The notes: generated from the letters alone by a model not told the origin. 6,658 nt of DNA from Prevotellaceae bacterium (GCA_031259225.1 JAIRLT010000039.1:1-6658); one strand, 5' to 3'. Positions 1-6,449 are shown, counted from the first letter of the stretch. Program-made: numbers and translations.

Positions 1-42
1 TCTTCCCCGCGAGTCGTGTTGTCTTCCCCGCGAGTCGCGTTG
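1..42. repeat. 21-base tandem repeat at the window edge
   Basis: Two adjacent 21-base copies (1-21 and 22-42) differ at one position (gtcgtg versus gtcgcg). A third, degenerate copy begins at 43 with tcttccc. The second copy contains a perfect small hairpin, cgcga-g-tcgcg (29-39). The unit length is three times seven, like the 7-base arrays elsewhere in the window. One plus-strand frame reads through it as a repeating seven-residue peptide but soon stops, and no start is visible, so coding is not supported. The array may continue to the left of the window. Confidence 0.7.
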
Positions 43-113
43 TCTTCCCGATGGAGCGCCGGGATACTCATTTTAATTTTTTTAAATCTTTAAGCCAATT
101 ATGTTCATTAACT

Positions 114-183
114 AAAAAAACACAGGAACATTTATGAAAATAATCCAAGCATTGTAATTAATTTGCTCTGTGTTCCTGTGTTT
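114..183 (-). terminator. Inverted repeat followed by T-run, likely terminator
   Basis: A perfect 13-base inverted repeat joins aaacacaggaaca (118-130) and tgttcctgtgttt (171-183). On the minus strand the second arm runs into a stretch of seven T (120-114), as in an intrinsic terminator. The 40-base loop is long for a terminator but can form a small inner stem (AGCA/TGCT). It would end transcripts coming from the promoter at 485-515. Confidence 0.45.
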
Positions 184-312
184 ATTCTTCCTGCTCTATG
201 GTTCATCTTTTCTTTATAATTAAATAACCCGTGTAGCGATTTTTTAGTTGCTGCCAATTTTATACCGTTTGTGTTCCCCTGTCCGGAGAAATGAAACGTG
301 ATTTGATTTACT

Positions 313-418
313 GTTCCCTGAGGTTCCACTAAGACCCACCTTATATAATAAACCAAACCACGCTTGTTTGTGAAGTTTATTCTATATAAGGTCTGAAATT
401 TAGTGGATTTCAGGGAAC
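313..418. repeat. Long imperfect inverted repeat (106-base hairpin)
   Basis: The two arms (313-358 and 366-418) pair in five blocks: GTTCCCTGA (9), TCCACTAA (8), ACCTTATATA (10), ATAAAC (6) and CAAAC (5), about 38 pairs in total, broken by small bulges and closing on a short loop around 359-365. The ends are perfect 9-base inverted repeats. This is compatible with a structured RNA domain in a leftward transcript, or with a miniature inverted-repeat element. No clear target-site duplication flanks it. The ends do not match the RYYYAAC...GTTRRRY layout of integron attC sites. Confidence 0.65.
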
Positions 419-484
419 TTAATAAAAAGCCAATACTGTTATCAACTTTCAATTTTCATAAAAAAGAACATGTGCTTAATGGTG

Positions 485-515
485 CAAATATATTACTTTA
501 TTTTTTATCTACAAA
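485..515 (-). promoter_or_regulatory. Bacteroidota-type promoter, leftward
   Basis: On the minus strand TTTG (515-512) is followed after exactly 19 bases by TATATTTG (492-485). This matches the Bacteroidota primary sigma consensus TTTG-N19-TAnnTTTG without a mismatch. Transcription would start near 480 and run left, away from the PAP2-PlsC gene, whose stop codon lies just upstream at 536. It is the best promoter match I found in the window. No known gene lies directly downstream. Confidence 0.55.
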
Positions 516-520
516 TTTTT

Positions 521-544
521 TAAATCTTTAAATCTTCAAATTCC
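521..544. repeat. 8-base tandem repeat over the PAP2-PlsC stop codon
   Basis: Two perfect copies of taaatctt (521-528 and 529-536) and a third degenerate copy, caaattcc (537-544), cover the stop codon of the PAP2-PlsC gene (536-538). Unlike the other arrays in the window the period is 8, but its position at a gene end is the same. Confidence 0.5.
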
Positions 545-1873
545 GTATTTTTCCGGCGCCATTTGCTGATGGGTGTTGCGCATGATGTCGTACAGCCGGT
601 GCATCATTTCTTTGGTGGAGGTGGCGGCTACTTCTTCTTCGGGAATTTCAGGGAGGATGTTTACGCAGAAAGTTTGTTTGCGCCGCAGGAGCCAGCTATT
701 TTTGTGGAGGACGTTGAACGTTCCGTCAAGGACAACGGGCAGGATAGCCGTTTTCGTTGTCTTCGCCAGCAGGAAGCCGCCTTCCTTGAAGTCGTGCATT
801 TGCCCGTCTTTTGTGCGCGTGCCTTCTGGAAAGAGGATGATGCTTACGTTTTGGCGCAGGTATTCCTGTGCTTCTTTCAGCATTTTTTTCAGTCCTGCGC
901 GGTCGCGTGAAATCAGCACGTCGTGGTGCAGCCAGAGCGCCCAGCCGACAAAGGGCATCCGCAGTACTTCTTTTTTCGAAATCCATTTGAACGGTCGGGG
1001 GATTTTGTAGAGGAGGCAAATGTCAATCAGCGACTGGTGGTTTGCCATGATGATGTATTTTTTCTTTGGCGTTACATTTTCCAGCCCGTTCAGGCGGAGG
1101 TGCCACCAGGGGGCAATCCAGAAGTATTGCAGTCCCCAGAAATAGGAATAGTAGTGCAGGATTTTCCTGTTGCGGTCGAAGGGGGCGGTCAGCAGCAGGA
1201 GTACGAACGCGATGAGGAAAATCACCGGCGTCGTAATGACCGTGTAGAGGTAGTAGCAAAGGGTGTAAATAATTTTCCCCGCCTGCATGCCGGTGGAAGG
1301 GTTGGTTTGCTTGGGAGCGGCGGTAATCCGGGCGGTTATTTTTTTGTACAGCAGGAATACGAGGTAGCCGAGTGTTATCCCGAGCAGCGCACCGCCCAGT
1401 AGGTCTAAGGGGTAGTGTTTTCCTACGTAGATGCGGCTGTATGCGACCAGCGCCGCCCATGAGTAAATGCCCGTGGTGTAATATTTTTTGCGGAAAATCA
1501 GGGCGGAAACGGTTGCCGAGCCGAATATGTTGGCGGCATGGTTGGATACGAAGCTGGCGAAGCGTCCGCCGCAGGCTTCCAGTGAATACAGTATTCCTTC
1601 AAATTCTACGCAGGGGCGTGGGCGTTGCACGGCATGTTTGATGACGCCTCCCAGCTGGTCGGTCAGGGCAAAGGTGAGGGCTACGGAGAGGAGCGCCAGT
1701 AACCCGGCTTTCCATGGGCGTTCCCGGAAGAAGAAAAAAAGCATTCCGGCATACAGCAAGATCCATGACCATTTGCCGGAGGCGAATACCATCATCGGAT
1801 CCAGCCATGCGCAGTGCAGCCCGTTAAGGAATAAAAATAACTGTTGGTCGATTGTTACAAAGAAGTCAATCAT
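536..1873 (-). CDS. PAP2 phosphatase - PlsC acyltransferase fusion protein
   Basis: A 445-residue membrane protein that joins two lipid enzymes in one frame. Residues 1-176 form a PAP2 phosphatase with about six membrane segments and the three acid phosphatase motifs: K79-x6-R86-P87, S110-N111-H112 (usually SGH; a Ser/Asn variant is tolerated in this phylum) and S146-R147...H153...D157. A polar linker (about 177-198) leads to another membrane segment (about 202-229) and a PlsC-type 1-acylglycerol-3-phosphate acyltransferase domain with N278-H279-x4-D284 and the FPEGTRT motif (348-354). The phosphatase could act on undecaprenyl diphosphate, lipid A or phosphatidic acid; the acyltransferase should make phosphatidate from lysophosphatidate on the cytoplasmic face. 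Both catalytic sets look intact. The ATG lies 29 bases downstream of the murF-alr stop, with a candidate promoter in the gap. The domain calls are firm; the substrates are not determined by the sequence. Confidence 0.93.
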   Translation of the reverse strand: MIDFFVTIDQQLFLFLNGLHCAWLDPMMVFASGKWSWILLYAGMLFFFFRERPWKAGLLALLSVALTFALTDQLGGVIKHAVQRPRPCVEFEGILYSLEACGGRFASFVSNHAANIFGSATVSALIFRKKYYTTGIYSWAALVAYSRIYVGKHYPLDLLGGALLGITLGYLVFLLYKKITARITAAPKQTNPSTGMQAGKIIYTLCYYLYTVITTPVIFLIAFVLLLLTAPFDRNRKILHYYSYFWGLQYFWIAPWWHLRLNGLENVTPKKKYIIMANHQSLIDICLLYKIPRPFKWISKKEVLRMPFVGWALWLHHDVLISRDRAGLKKMLKEAQEYLRQNVSIILFPEGTRTKDGQMHDFKEGGFLLAKTTKTAILPVVLDGTFNVLHKNSWLLRRKQTFCVNILPEIPEEEVAATSTKEMMHRLYDIMRNTHQQMAPEKYGI

Positions 1874-1889
1874 GGTAGGCTTTTTTGTG

Positions 1890-1897
1890 CAAAGGTA
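1890..1897 (-). promoter_or_regulatory. Possible -7 box for the PAP2-PlsC gene
   Basis: TACCTTTG on the minus strand matches the Bacteroidota -7 consensus TAnnTTTG and ends 16 bases before the ATG of the PAP2-PlsC gene. No good TTTG is found 19-21 bases upstream; the nearest candidate is TTTC inside the end of murF-alr. If used, it gives a leader of only about 10 bases and lets the fusion gene be transcribed independently. Confidence 0.35.
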
Positions 1898-1902
1898 AAA
1901 AA

Positions 1903-4401
1903 TTATTCCTGAAAGTAGCTTCGTTTTACGCGCCGCGAAATGTTTGTGAAGACTTCGTAGGGAATAGTTTCAAGGTTTTTGGCGACTTCGGTTACGGGTT
2001 GCGCGTCGCCGAAAACAATTACTTCGTCGTTTTCCTGCGCCGTAATGCCGGAGAGGTCAATCATGCACATGTCCATGCAGACATTTCCGATAACCGGCGC
2101 CTGTTTTTCATTTACCCACACGCTTCCTTTCCCGTTGCCGAACTTGCGCGGCAGACCGTCGGCGTAGCCAATGGGAATAATGCCGATGCGTATTTCCCGT
2201 GTGACTTTATGGTTGCGATTGTAGCCGACGGTTTCGCCGGCGGGGAGTTGTTTTATTTGTGAAATCACGGTTTTCAGGGTGCTGATATTTTTCAGGTGTT
2301 GTTGTTCCGTTTCGTTCACGCCGATGCCGTACAGCCCGATGCCCAGCCGTACCATGTCAAATTGCGCTTCGGGGAAGCGTGCAATGCCCGCCGAATTTAA
2401 GATGTGGCGGCATACGGGATAGCCGCAGACTGTTTTCACTTGTTGCGCCATGCGTTTGAAAGTAACTATTTGCCGGTGGGTGAAGCGGTCTAATTGCGGG
2501 TTGTCGCTTGCCGCCAAGTGGGAGAACACGGAGGCAATGTGTACAGCGGGTTGTTCGCCGCCGTCTTGCCGGATTTTTGCCAGTTCTTCCAATAATTGCG
2601 GCAGGTCATTATCCCCAAATCCCAGCCGGTGCATGCCGGTATCCAGCTTGATGTGTACAGGCACGGGCGGCGCAGGGGCTGTCCGGCTGTTGATGTATTC
2701 GAGCAGGGCGCGCCATGTGCGCAGGTTGTATATTTCGGGCTCCAGTTGGTAGTCGGTCATTTTGCCGAAGTATTGTTCTTCGGGGTTTATCACCATGATC
2801 GGCGTCCGGATGCCGGCTTTGCGCAGTTCCACGCCTTCGTCGATGCTGGCGACGCCCAGGTAATCGACCTGCCGGGATTGTAATAAGCCGGCAATTTCAA
2901 AACTTCCGCTGCCATACGAAAAGGCTTTGACCATCGCCATCAACCGCACGCCGGACGTCAGTTTTGAGCGGAAATGATCCAAATTATGCGTTATGGCGTC
3001 CAAGTTTATTTCCAGTTTTGTTTTGTAAGTTTTCTCTTGCAGGGCGCTGTCGATTTTCTCGAATGCCGCTGTTTGTACGCCTTTCAAGAGTATGGCTTCA
3101 TCCCGGAAACCGGAAAGCGGGAAATCGCGGAGGAAAGATGCTGCGTCGGGGAAGAAACTTTTTTCTATCGTAAACTCGCCGGCATGCTGTGCAACCGCCT
3201 GCCCGATGCCGATGATGCGGGAAATATTGTTTTCCGCCAGTAGCCGGGCAATAGCGGCGTACCATTCGTTTTCGCCGTACCCGCGTCCGGGCGGGAAGTT
3301 GAGCAGAATAACCGTTTTTTTCGTGTGTTGCTGTTGCCGGTTTAAAAAATCCACCGCCGTTTGCAATGAGTGGAAACCGGAAGGATAGCCGTCGCTGACC
3401 AGCGAACAGTTGTTGATAGCTTCTTTTAGTTCCATCCGCGTGCCAACCGCCGGCAGCGTTTGCATGCGTTCCGCAATCACTTTTGGCGAGTACTTCATCA
3501 GCAGCAGGAATGCCCAGCAGTGCATGGCATTTTCAATAGCGGCTTTATCGGTAAACGGGATAGTTATGGCGAGTTGTTCTTTCTTGTAGGTTGCCGTGAG
3601 GGTAGCGCTGCCGTTTTGTATGACGGTGTCCTGCCGCCGCAATGTACTTCCCCTTGCCGTTCCCCATGTGAATGCCGGAATTTCTTTCAGCGCCGGGTTA
3701 CCGGCTACCTGTTGCCGGACGTCGGCGTGGTCGGCGCAGTAGATAAGTGTTTTCACGCCGGTGAAGAGTTGCAGGTCTTCTTCGATTTTCTGTTCCCGGG
3801 TAGTAAAATGTTCGTCGAACACTGCATCAACGCCGGTAAGAATGCCTGCCGTTGGTTGTATGACCTCGCGGTTGCGTTGCATGCCGCCGGGTTGCGAGCG
3901 TCCTGCTTCAAAGATAGCGATGTCGTCGCCGGGCTGCATTTCCCAAACGGCAAGCGGTACGCCCGCCGGGCAGTAATAGCTTTTCGGGCTTTTCACTACT
4001 TTCCGGTCTGCCGCCAGCAGGTATGCCAGCCATTCTTTGACGGTGGTTTTCCCGTTGTCCCCAGTGATGCCTGTTATCGGTACAGTGAACTGTTTCCGGT
4101 GTGCCGCCGCTAATTGCCGCAAAGCGTCCAGCGTATTTTCCACTAACAGGAAGTCGGCGTCATCCCTGCCTTTCATATTTTCCGGGATGTATTGCACTAC
4201 AAAGTGCCGTACGCCTTTGCCATACAGTTCTTCGATGCGGTGATGGTCATCGTTGCGGGCGCTTTTCAAAGCAAAAAACAGGCAGCCCTCTGTGGCAGGT
4301 AAATGCCGGCTGCCGGCGAGCAGGGAGGATATTTCAGCGTCGCCGGAATGTCCCGGAATGCGTTGCGCATTCAAAATCGAAATAATTTCAGATATAAACA
4401 T
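1903..4401 (-). CDS. murF-alr: MurF-Alr fusion (D-Ala-D-Ala ligase-like / alanine racemase)
   Basis: An 832-residue cytoplasmic fusion typical of Bacteroidota. Residues 1 to about 455 are a MurF-like Mur ligase, which adds D-Ala-D-Ala to UDP-MurNAc-tripeptide. Residues about 460-832 are a fold-type III alanine racemase, which makes the D-alanine. The racemase half has its expected parts: PLP lysine K492 in MVKAFSYGSG, LDTGMHRLGF (587-595), SVFSHLA, NSAGI, GLYG (689-692), a candidate catalytic tyrosine in VGYNR (Y727), GYADG (745-749) and CMDMCMID (775-782). In the ligase half the P-loop lysine is present (GDNGKTT, K118), and so is EAG (165-167). Several residues conserved in MurF are replaced: G30 for Asp in DSR, Y143 for Asn in SYNSQ, F195 for His in NIGxAH, D209 for the carbamylated Lys, and P340 for Asn in DSYN. 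The length is normal and the frame is open. Racemase function is likely; ligase function is doubtful. Confidence 0.93.
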   Translation of the reverse strand: MFISEIISILNAQRIPGHSGDAEISSLLAGSRHLPATEGCLFFALKSARNDDHHRIEELYGKGVRHFVVQYIPENMKGRDDADFLLVENTLDALRQLAAAHRKQFTVPITGITGDNGKTTVKEWLAYLLAADRKVVKSPKSYYCPAGVPLAVWEMQPGDDIAIFEAGRSQPGGMQRNREVIQPTAGILTGVDAVFDEHFTTREQKIEEDLQLFTGVKTLIYCADHADVRQQVAGNPALKEIPAFTWGTARGSTLRRQDTVIQNGSATLTATYKKEQLAITIPFTDKAAIENAMHCWAFLLLMKYSPKVIAERMQTLPAVGTRMELKEAINNCSLVSDGYPSGFHSLQTAVDFLNRQQQHTKKTVILLNFPPGRGYGENEWYAAIARLLAENNISRIIGIGQAVAQHAGEFTIEKSFFPDAASFLRDFPLSGFRDEAILLKGVQTAAFEKIDSALQEKTYKTKLEINLDAITHNLDHFRSKLTSGVRLMAMVKAFSYGSGSFEIAGLLQSRQVDYLGVASIDEGVELRKAGIRTPIMVINPEEQYFGKMTDYQLEPEIYNLRTWRALLEYINSRTAPAPPVPVHIKLDTGMHRLGFGDNDLPQLLEELAKIRQDGGEQPAVHIASVFSHLAASDNPQLDRFTHRQIVTFKRMAQQVKTVCGYPVCRHILNSAGIARFPEAQFDMVRLGIGLYGIGVNETEQQHLKNISTLKTVISQIKQLPAGETVGYNRNHKVTREIRIGIIPIGYADGLPRKFGNGKGSVWVNEKQAPVIGNVCMDMCMIDLSGITAQENDEVIVFGDAQPVTEVAKNLETIPYEVFTNISRRVKRSYFQE

Positions 4402-4451
4402 GTTTTTTTGATATGTTGGTTATGTTGATATGGTTTGTATGCCTTATATTG

Positions 4452-4486
4452 TACGCTTCACGCTTTACGTTTCACGCTTTACTTTT
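4452..4486. repeat. 7-base tandem array over the dnaJ stop codon
   Basis: Five 7-base units (tacgctt, cacgctt, tacgttt, cacgctt, tactttt) form a 14-base higher-order period. The dnaJ stop codon (4465-4467) and the codons for the final residues KVKRET lie inside the array, so the protein's extreme C-terminus is encoded by repeat sequence. Confidence 0.7.
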
Positions 4487-5583
4487 TTCGGTTTGAAGTT
4501 TTCGGATGCGCCTAATTTTTCCAATATTTTTTGTTCTTCTTTGGTGAATTTTTTAGGTATCCATACAATCACCTGAACCAGCATGTCGCCGGAGCCGTAG
4601 CCGTTGAGGCTGGGTAGTCCTTTGCCGCGCAGGCGCAATATGCGTCCCGATTGCGTGCCGGGTTCTATTTTTATTTTGGCTTTTCCTTCAACCAGCGGGA
4701 TCTCTAATGTCGTGCCTATGGCTGCCTGCGCAATGGACACAGGCAACTGGTAAATCAAATCGTTTGTGTCGCGTTGAAATTCTTCGTGCGGTTCTTCTTC
4801 AATCACCACTAATAAATTCCCGTTTATGCCGCCGCGCCGCGCCGCATTGCCTTTGCCGGTAACCGTCAGTTGCATTCCTTCTTCCACGCCGGCGGGGATT
4901 TTAAAGGTGATTTCTTCTTCTTTGCGCGTGGTGCCTTCGCCGCGGCACTTCGGGCAGGGCGCGGTAATTGTTTTCCCATCGCCATGGCATGTGGGGCAGG
5001 TGGTTGTCTGCTGCATCGTGCCGAGTATGGTTTGGGTAACGCGCATCACTACGCCGGAGCCCTTGCAGGTGGTACAGGTAGCAAAGGCGTTGCTGTCTTT
5101 TGCGCCTTTGCCGTGGCATTCGTCGCAAGGCGCCAGTTTATTTAATTTTACTTTTTTCTCTATGCCGTGGGCAATTTCTTTCAATGACAGTTTGACGCGG
5201 ATGCGTATATCGGAGCCGCGTGCAACCGCCTGTTGTCGGCGCCCGCCGAAAGGATTGCCCCGGAAATTGCCGCCAATACCGAACGATTCGAATAAATCGC
5301 CGAAATGCGAGAAAATATCTTCCATTGACGAGAACCCGCCGCCATAGCCACCGCCGCTTGCACCGCCTACGCCTGCATGACCGAACTGGTCGTAGCGGGC
5401 GCGTTTATTCGGGTCGCTCAGCACGTCGTAGGCTTCGGCGGCTTCTTTGAAGTGTTCTTCCGCCTCTTTATTGCCCGGATTTTTATCGGGGTGGTACTGT
5501 ATCGCCTTTTTCCGGTAGGCTTTCTTGATTTCCTCTGCTGTAGAGGTCTTTGCCACTTCTAATATTTCGTAATAATCACGCAT
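4465..5583 (-). CDS. dnaJ: Chaperone DnaJ (Hsp40, class I)
   Basis: A 372-residue co-chaperone that delivers unfolded proteins to DnaK and stimulates its ATPase. Domains in order: J domain (1 to about 68) with the HPD motif at 31-33; a Gly/Phe-rich region (about 69-115); a zinc-binding domain with four CxxCxGxG repeats (C153/C156, C170/C173, C196/C199, C210/C213, all eight cysteines present); and the C-terminal substrate-binding and dimerisation domains (about 220-350). Length and layout are those of a full class I DnaJ. The start MRDYYEIL is the standard J-domain N-terminus. The gene lies 100 bases downstream of grpE and 63 bases upstream of murF-alr. Two oddities are its boundaries: the 28 bases before the ATG are a 7-base tandem array, and the last codons (KVKRET) and stop are part of another. 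No Shine-Dalgarno sequence is present, as is usual in this phylum. Confidence 0.98.
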   Translation of the reverse strand: MRDYYEILEVAKTSTAEEIKKAYRKKAIQYHPDKNPGNKEAEEHFKEAAEAYDVLSDPNKRARYDQFGHAGVGGASGGGYGGGFSSMEDIFSHFGDLFESFGIGGNFRGNPFGGRRQQAVARGSDIRIRVKLSLKEIAHGIEKKVKLNKLAPCDECHGKGAKDSNAFATCTTCKGSGVVMRVTQTILGTMQQTTTCPTCHGDGKTITAPCPKCRGEGTTRKEEEITFKIPAGVEEGMQLTVTGKGNAARRGGINGNLLVVIEEEPHEEFQRDTNDLIYQLPVSIAQAAIGTTLEIPLVEGKAKIKIEPGTQSGRILRLRGKGLPSLNGYGSGDMLVQVIVWIPKKFTKEEQKILEKLGASENFKPKKVKRET

Positions 5584-5584
5584 G

Positions 5585-5612
5585 TTTCTAATTTCTGGTT
5601 TCTAATTTCCGA
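5585..5612. repeat. 7-base tandem array in the dnaJ translation start region
   Basis: Four units (tttctaa, tttctgg, tttctaa, tttccga) end one base before the dnaJ ATG. On the coding strand they read as TTAGAAA-like, A-rich repeats and occupy the whole region where a ribosome would first bind. A change in copy number would alter the dnaJ leader without touching the protein. Confidence 0.65.
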
Positions 5613-5613
5613 C

Positions 5614-5627
5614 TGCCGGCGCCGGCA
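5614..5627. repeat. 14-base perfect palindrome between dnaJ and grpE
   Basis: The sequence tgccggcgccggca is its own reverse complement. It lies between two AT-rich 7-base arrays (5585-5612 and 5651-5692), the same array-palindrome-array arrangement as at 6403-6572. There is no T-run next to it, so it is not an obvious terminator. Confidence 0.65.
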
Positions 5628-5650
5628 CACTTAACGCTTCCGGCGCAGCC

Positions 5651-5692
5651 AATTCCTAATTCTTAATTTCTAATTCTTAATTCTTAATTCCC
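5651..5692. repeat. 7-base tandem array over the grpE stop codon
   Basis: Six consecutive units of aattctt or close variants (aattcct, aattctt, aatttct, aattctt, aattctt, aattccc). The array contains the grpE stop codon (5684-5686) and its last sense codon. Confidence 0.75.
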
Positions 5693-6256
5693 TACCACTA
5701 CTTTGGCGTAGCGGATAATTTTACCGTTCAGTGTATAGCCGCGCTGCACTTCGTCGATGATTTTTCCTTTCTGCCCGGGCGTGGGAGCGGGTATATTTGC
5801 CACTGCTTCGTGGCAGTCGGTATCCATCGTGGCGCCGAGGGCTTCTATCCGTTGCAGTCCCTTGCTTTGAAGATAACTGTACAGTTTGTCGTAAATCAGT
5901 TGGACGCCTTCTGTTTCCGGCGATGCTACCGGTTGCAGGGCGTTCAATGCACGTTCAAAGTCGTCAAGCACGGGCAGCAAGCCGGCGATGACGTCGCTGC
6001 CGGCAGTGGCGAATAATTCCAGCCGTTCTTTTGCCATGCGTTTACGGTAATTATCAAATTCTGCTGCCAGCCGCAAATAATTATCGGTAGCTTCTGCCAA
6101 TTTTTCCTCTATTGTCGGTTCGGCAGCGGCAGTTTTGGCATCTTCATTTACCGGTTCCGTTATTTCCGGCGCTTCCGTTGCAGAATTTGCTTCCTGTTGA
6201 ATGTCTTTAAGGGATGATTGTTCTTCGTTTTTGTTCAGTTCTTGATGGTCGTTCAT
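5684..6256 (-). CDS. grpE: Nucleotide exchange factor GrpE
   Basis: A 190-residue protein that releases ADP from DnaK so that the chaperone can drop its client and rebind ATP. Residues 1 to about 48 are acidic, polar and low in complexity, as in most GrpE N-termini. A long coiled-coil dimerisation helix follows (about 49-108), with NYLRLAAEFDNYRKR (59-73) and LLPVLDDFERAL (93-104). The C-terminal beta domain that inserts into DnaK (about 135-190) ends in CHEAV (148-152) and GKIIDEVQRGYTLNGKIIRYAKVVV, the family signature. Length is normal. The ATG gives the natural N-terminus; the upstream sequence is A/T-rich without a Shine-Dalgarno. It precedes dnaJ, the usual pairing in this phylum. A terminator about 100 bases upstream separates it from the preceding gene, so it should start its own transcript, but I could not find a matching promoter in 6257-6352. 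No CIRCE element is visible. Its stop codon lies in a 7-base array. Confidence 0.97.
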   Translation of the reverse strand: MNDHQELNKNEEQSSLKDIQQEANSATEAPEITEPVNEDAKTAAAEPTIEEKLAEATDNYLRLAAEFDNYRKRMAKERLELFATAGSDVIAGLLPVLDDFERALNALQPVASPETEGVQLIYDKLYSYLQSKGLQRIEALGATMDTDCHEAVANIPAPTPGQKGKIIDEVQRGYTLNGKIIRYAKVVVGN

Positions 6257-6352
6257 AATTACTTATTTTTTCTTAACACCTGAGGTCAAAAACAAAAACC
6301 CTGCCACATATAAATATGGACAGAGTGTCAGGAGGGATTTACAGGTTTCAAG

Positions 6353-6381
6353 AAAAACCGCCGGCAAGTTTCCTTACCGGC
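6353..6381 (-). terminator. Intrinsic terminator upstream of grpE
   Basis: On the minus strand GCCGGTAAG (6381-6373), the tetraloop GAAA (6372-6369) and CTTGCCGGC (6368-6360) form a 9-pair stem with one G-U pair, followed by GG and five T (6357-6353). The GAAA loop fits the GNRA type. It should end the transcript of the partial gene at 6575-6658, about 195 bases after its stop. Read on the plus strand the stem is followed by agttcttt, a weaker tail, so some activity in both directions is possible. Confidence 0.75.
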
Positions 6382-6402
6382 AGTTCTTTGTTGCACCCTT
6401 TT

Positions 6403-6435
6403 AGTCGTAAGTCGTAAGTCATAAGTCGTAAGTCG
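6403..6435. repeat. 7-base tandem array (agtcgta)
   Basis: Four full units and a partial fifth of agtcgta, one with agtcata. It is the first of four different 7-base arrays in the spacer between the grpE-side terminator and the partial gene, and runs directly into the palindrome at 6436. Confidence 0.75.
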
Positions 6436-6449
6436 GCTGGCGCGCCAGC
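6436..6449. repeat. 14-base perfect palindrome
   Basis: The sequence gctggcgcgccagc is its own reverse complement and sits without a gap between the agtcgta array and the taattcc array. It is GC-rich while the array on its right is AT-rich, so it stands out sharply in base composition. Confidence 0.7.

Larger units (their letters stand above)
114..515 (-). other. Orphan transcription unit, possible non-coding RNA
   Basis: The roughly 490 bases between the edge repeat and the PAP2-PlsC gene hold no convincing protein gene. They do contain an ordered set of signals, all read leftward: a promoter (485-515), a long hairpin (313-418) and an inverted repeat ending in a T-run (114-183). A transcript starting near 479 and ending near 114 would be about 365 bases. 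The only long frame inside it (132-452) would need a TTG start and resembles nothing I know, so a structured RNA, or a small mobile-element remnant next to a promoter, is more likely. I see no tmRNA tag sequence and no RNase P or SRP RNA core motif. AT content is well above that of the neighbouring genes. The individual signals are visible; that they form one unit is inference. Confidence 0.35.

Noticed and set aside
313..418. Integron attC site
   Set aside because: The ends read GTTCCCTGA...TCAGGGAAC, the reverse of the RYYYAAC...GTTRRRY arrangement of attC, and no integrase or cassette is present.
132..452. Minus-strand frame of 106 codons inside the AT-rich region
   Set aside because: It needs a TTG start with an in-frame stop two codons upstream, overlaps both inverted repeats, and the peptide resembles no family I know. 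It may still be worth a database search.
3460..4113. Plus-strand frame of 217 codons
   Set aside because: It lies fully antisense to the MurF half of murF-alr, has no recognisable domain, and is the kind of shadow frame expected opposite a GC-rich gene. The same applies to the frames at 923-1402, 1885-2262 and 4826-5347.
5614..5627. Terminator between grpE and dnaJ
   Set aside because: The palindrome has no loop and no adjacent T-run on the minus strand, so it does not look like an intrinsic terminator.
6257..6352. Heat-shock operator (CIRCE) or promoter for grpE
   Set aside because: No TTAGCACTC-N9-GAGTGCTAA element and no TTTG-N19-21-TAnnTTTG match. The small AT hairpin catat-aa-atatg (6307-6318) is too weak to call a regulatory site.
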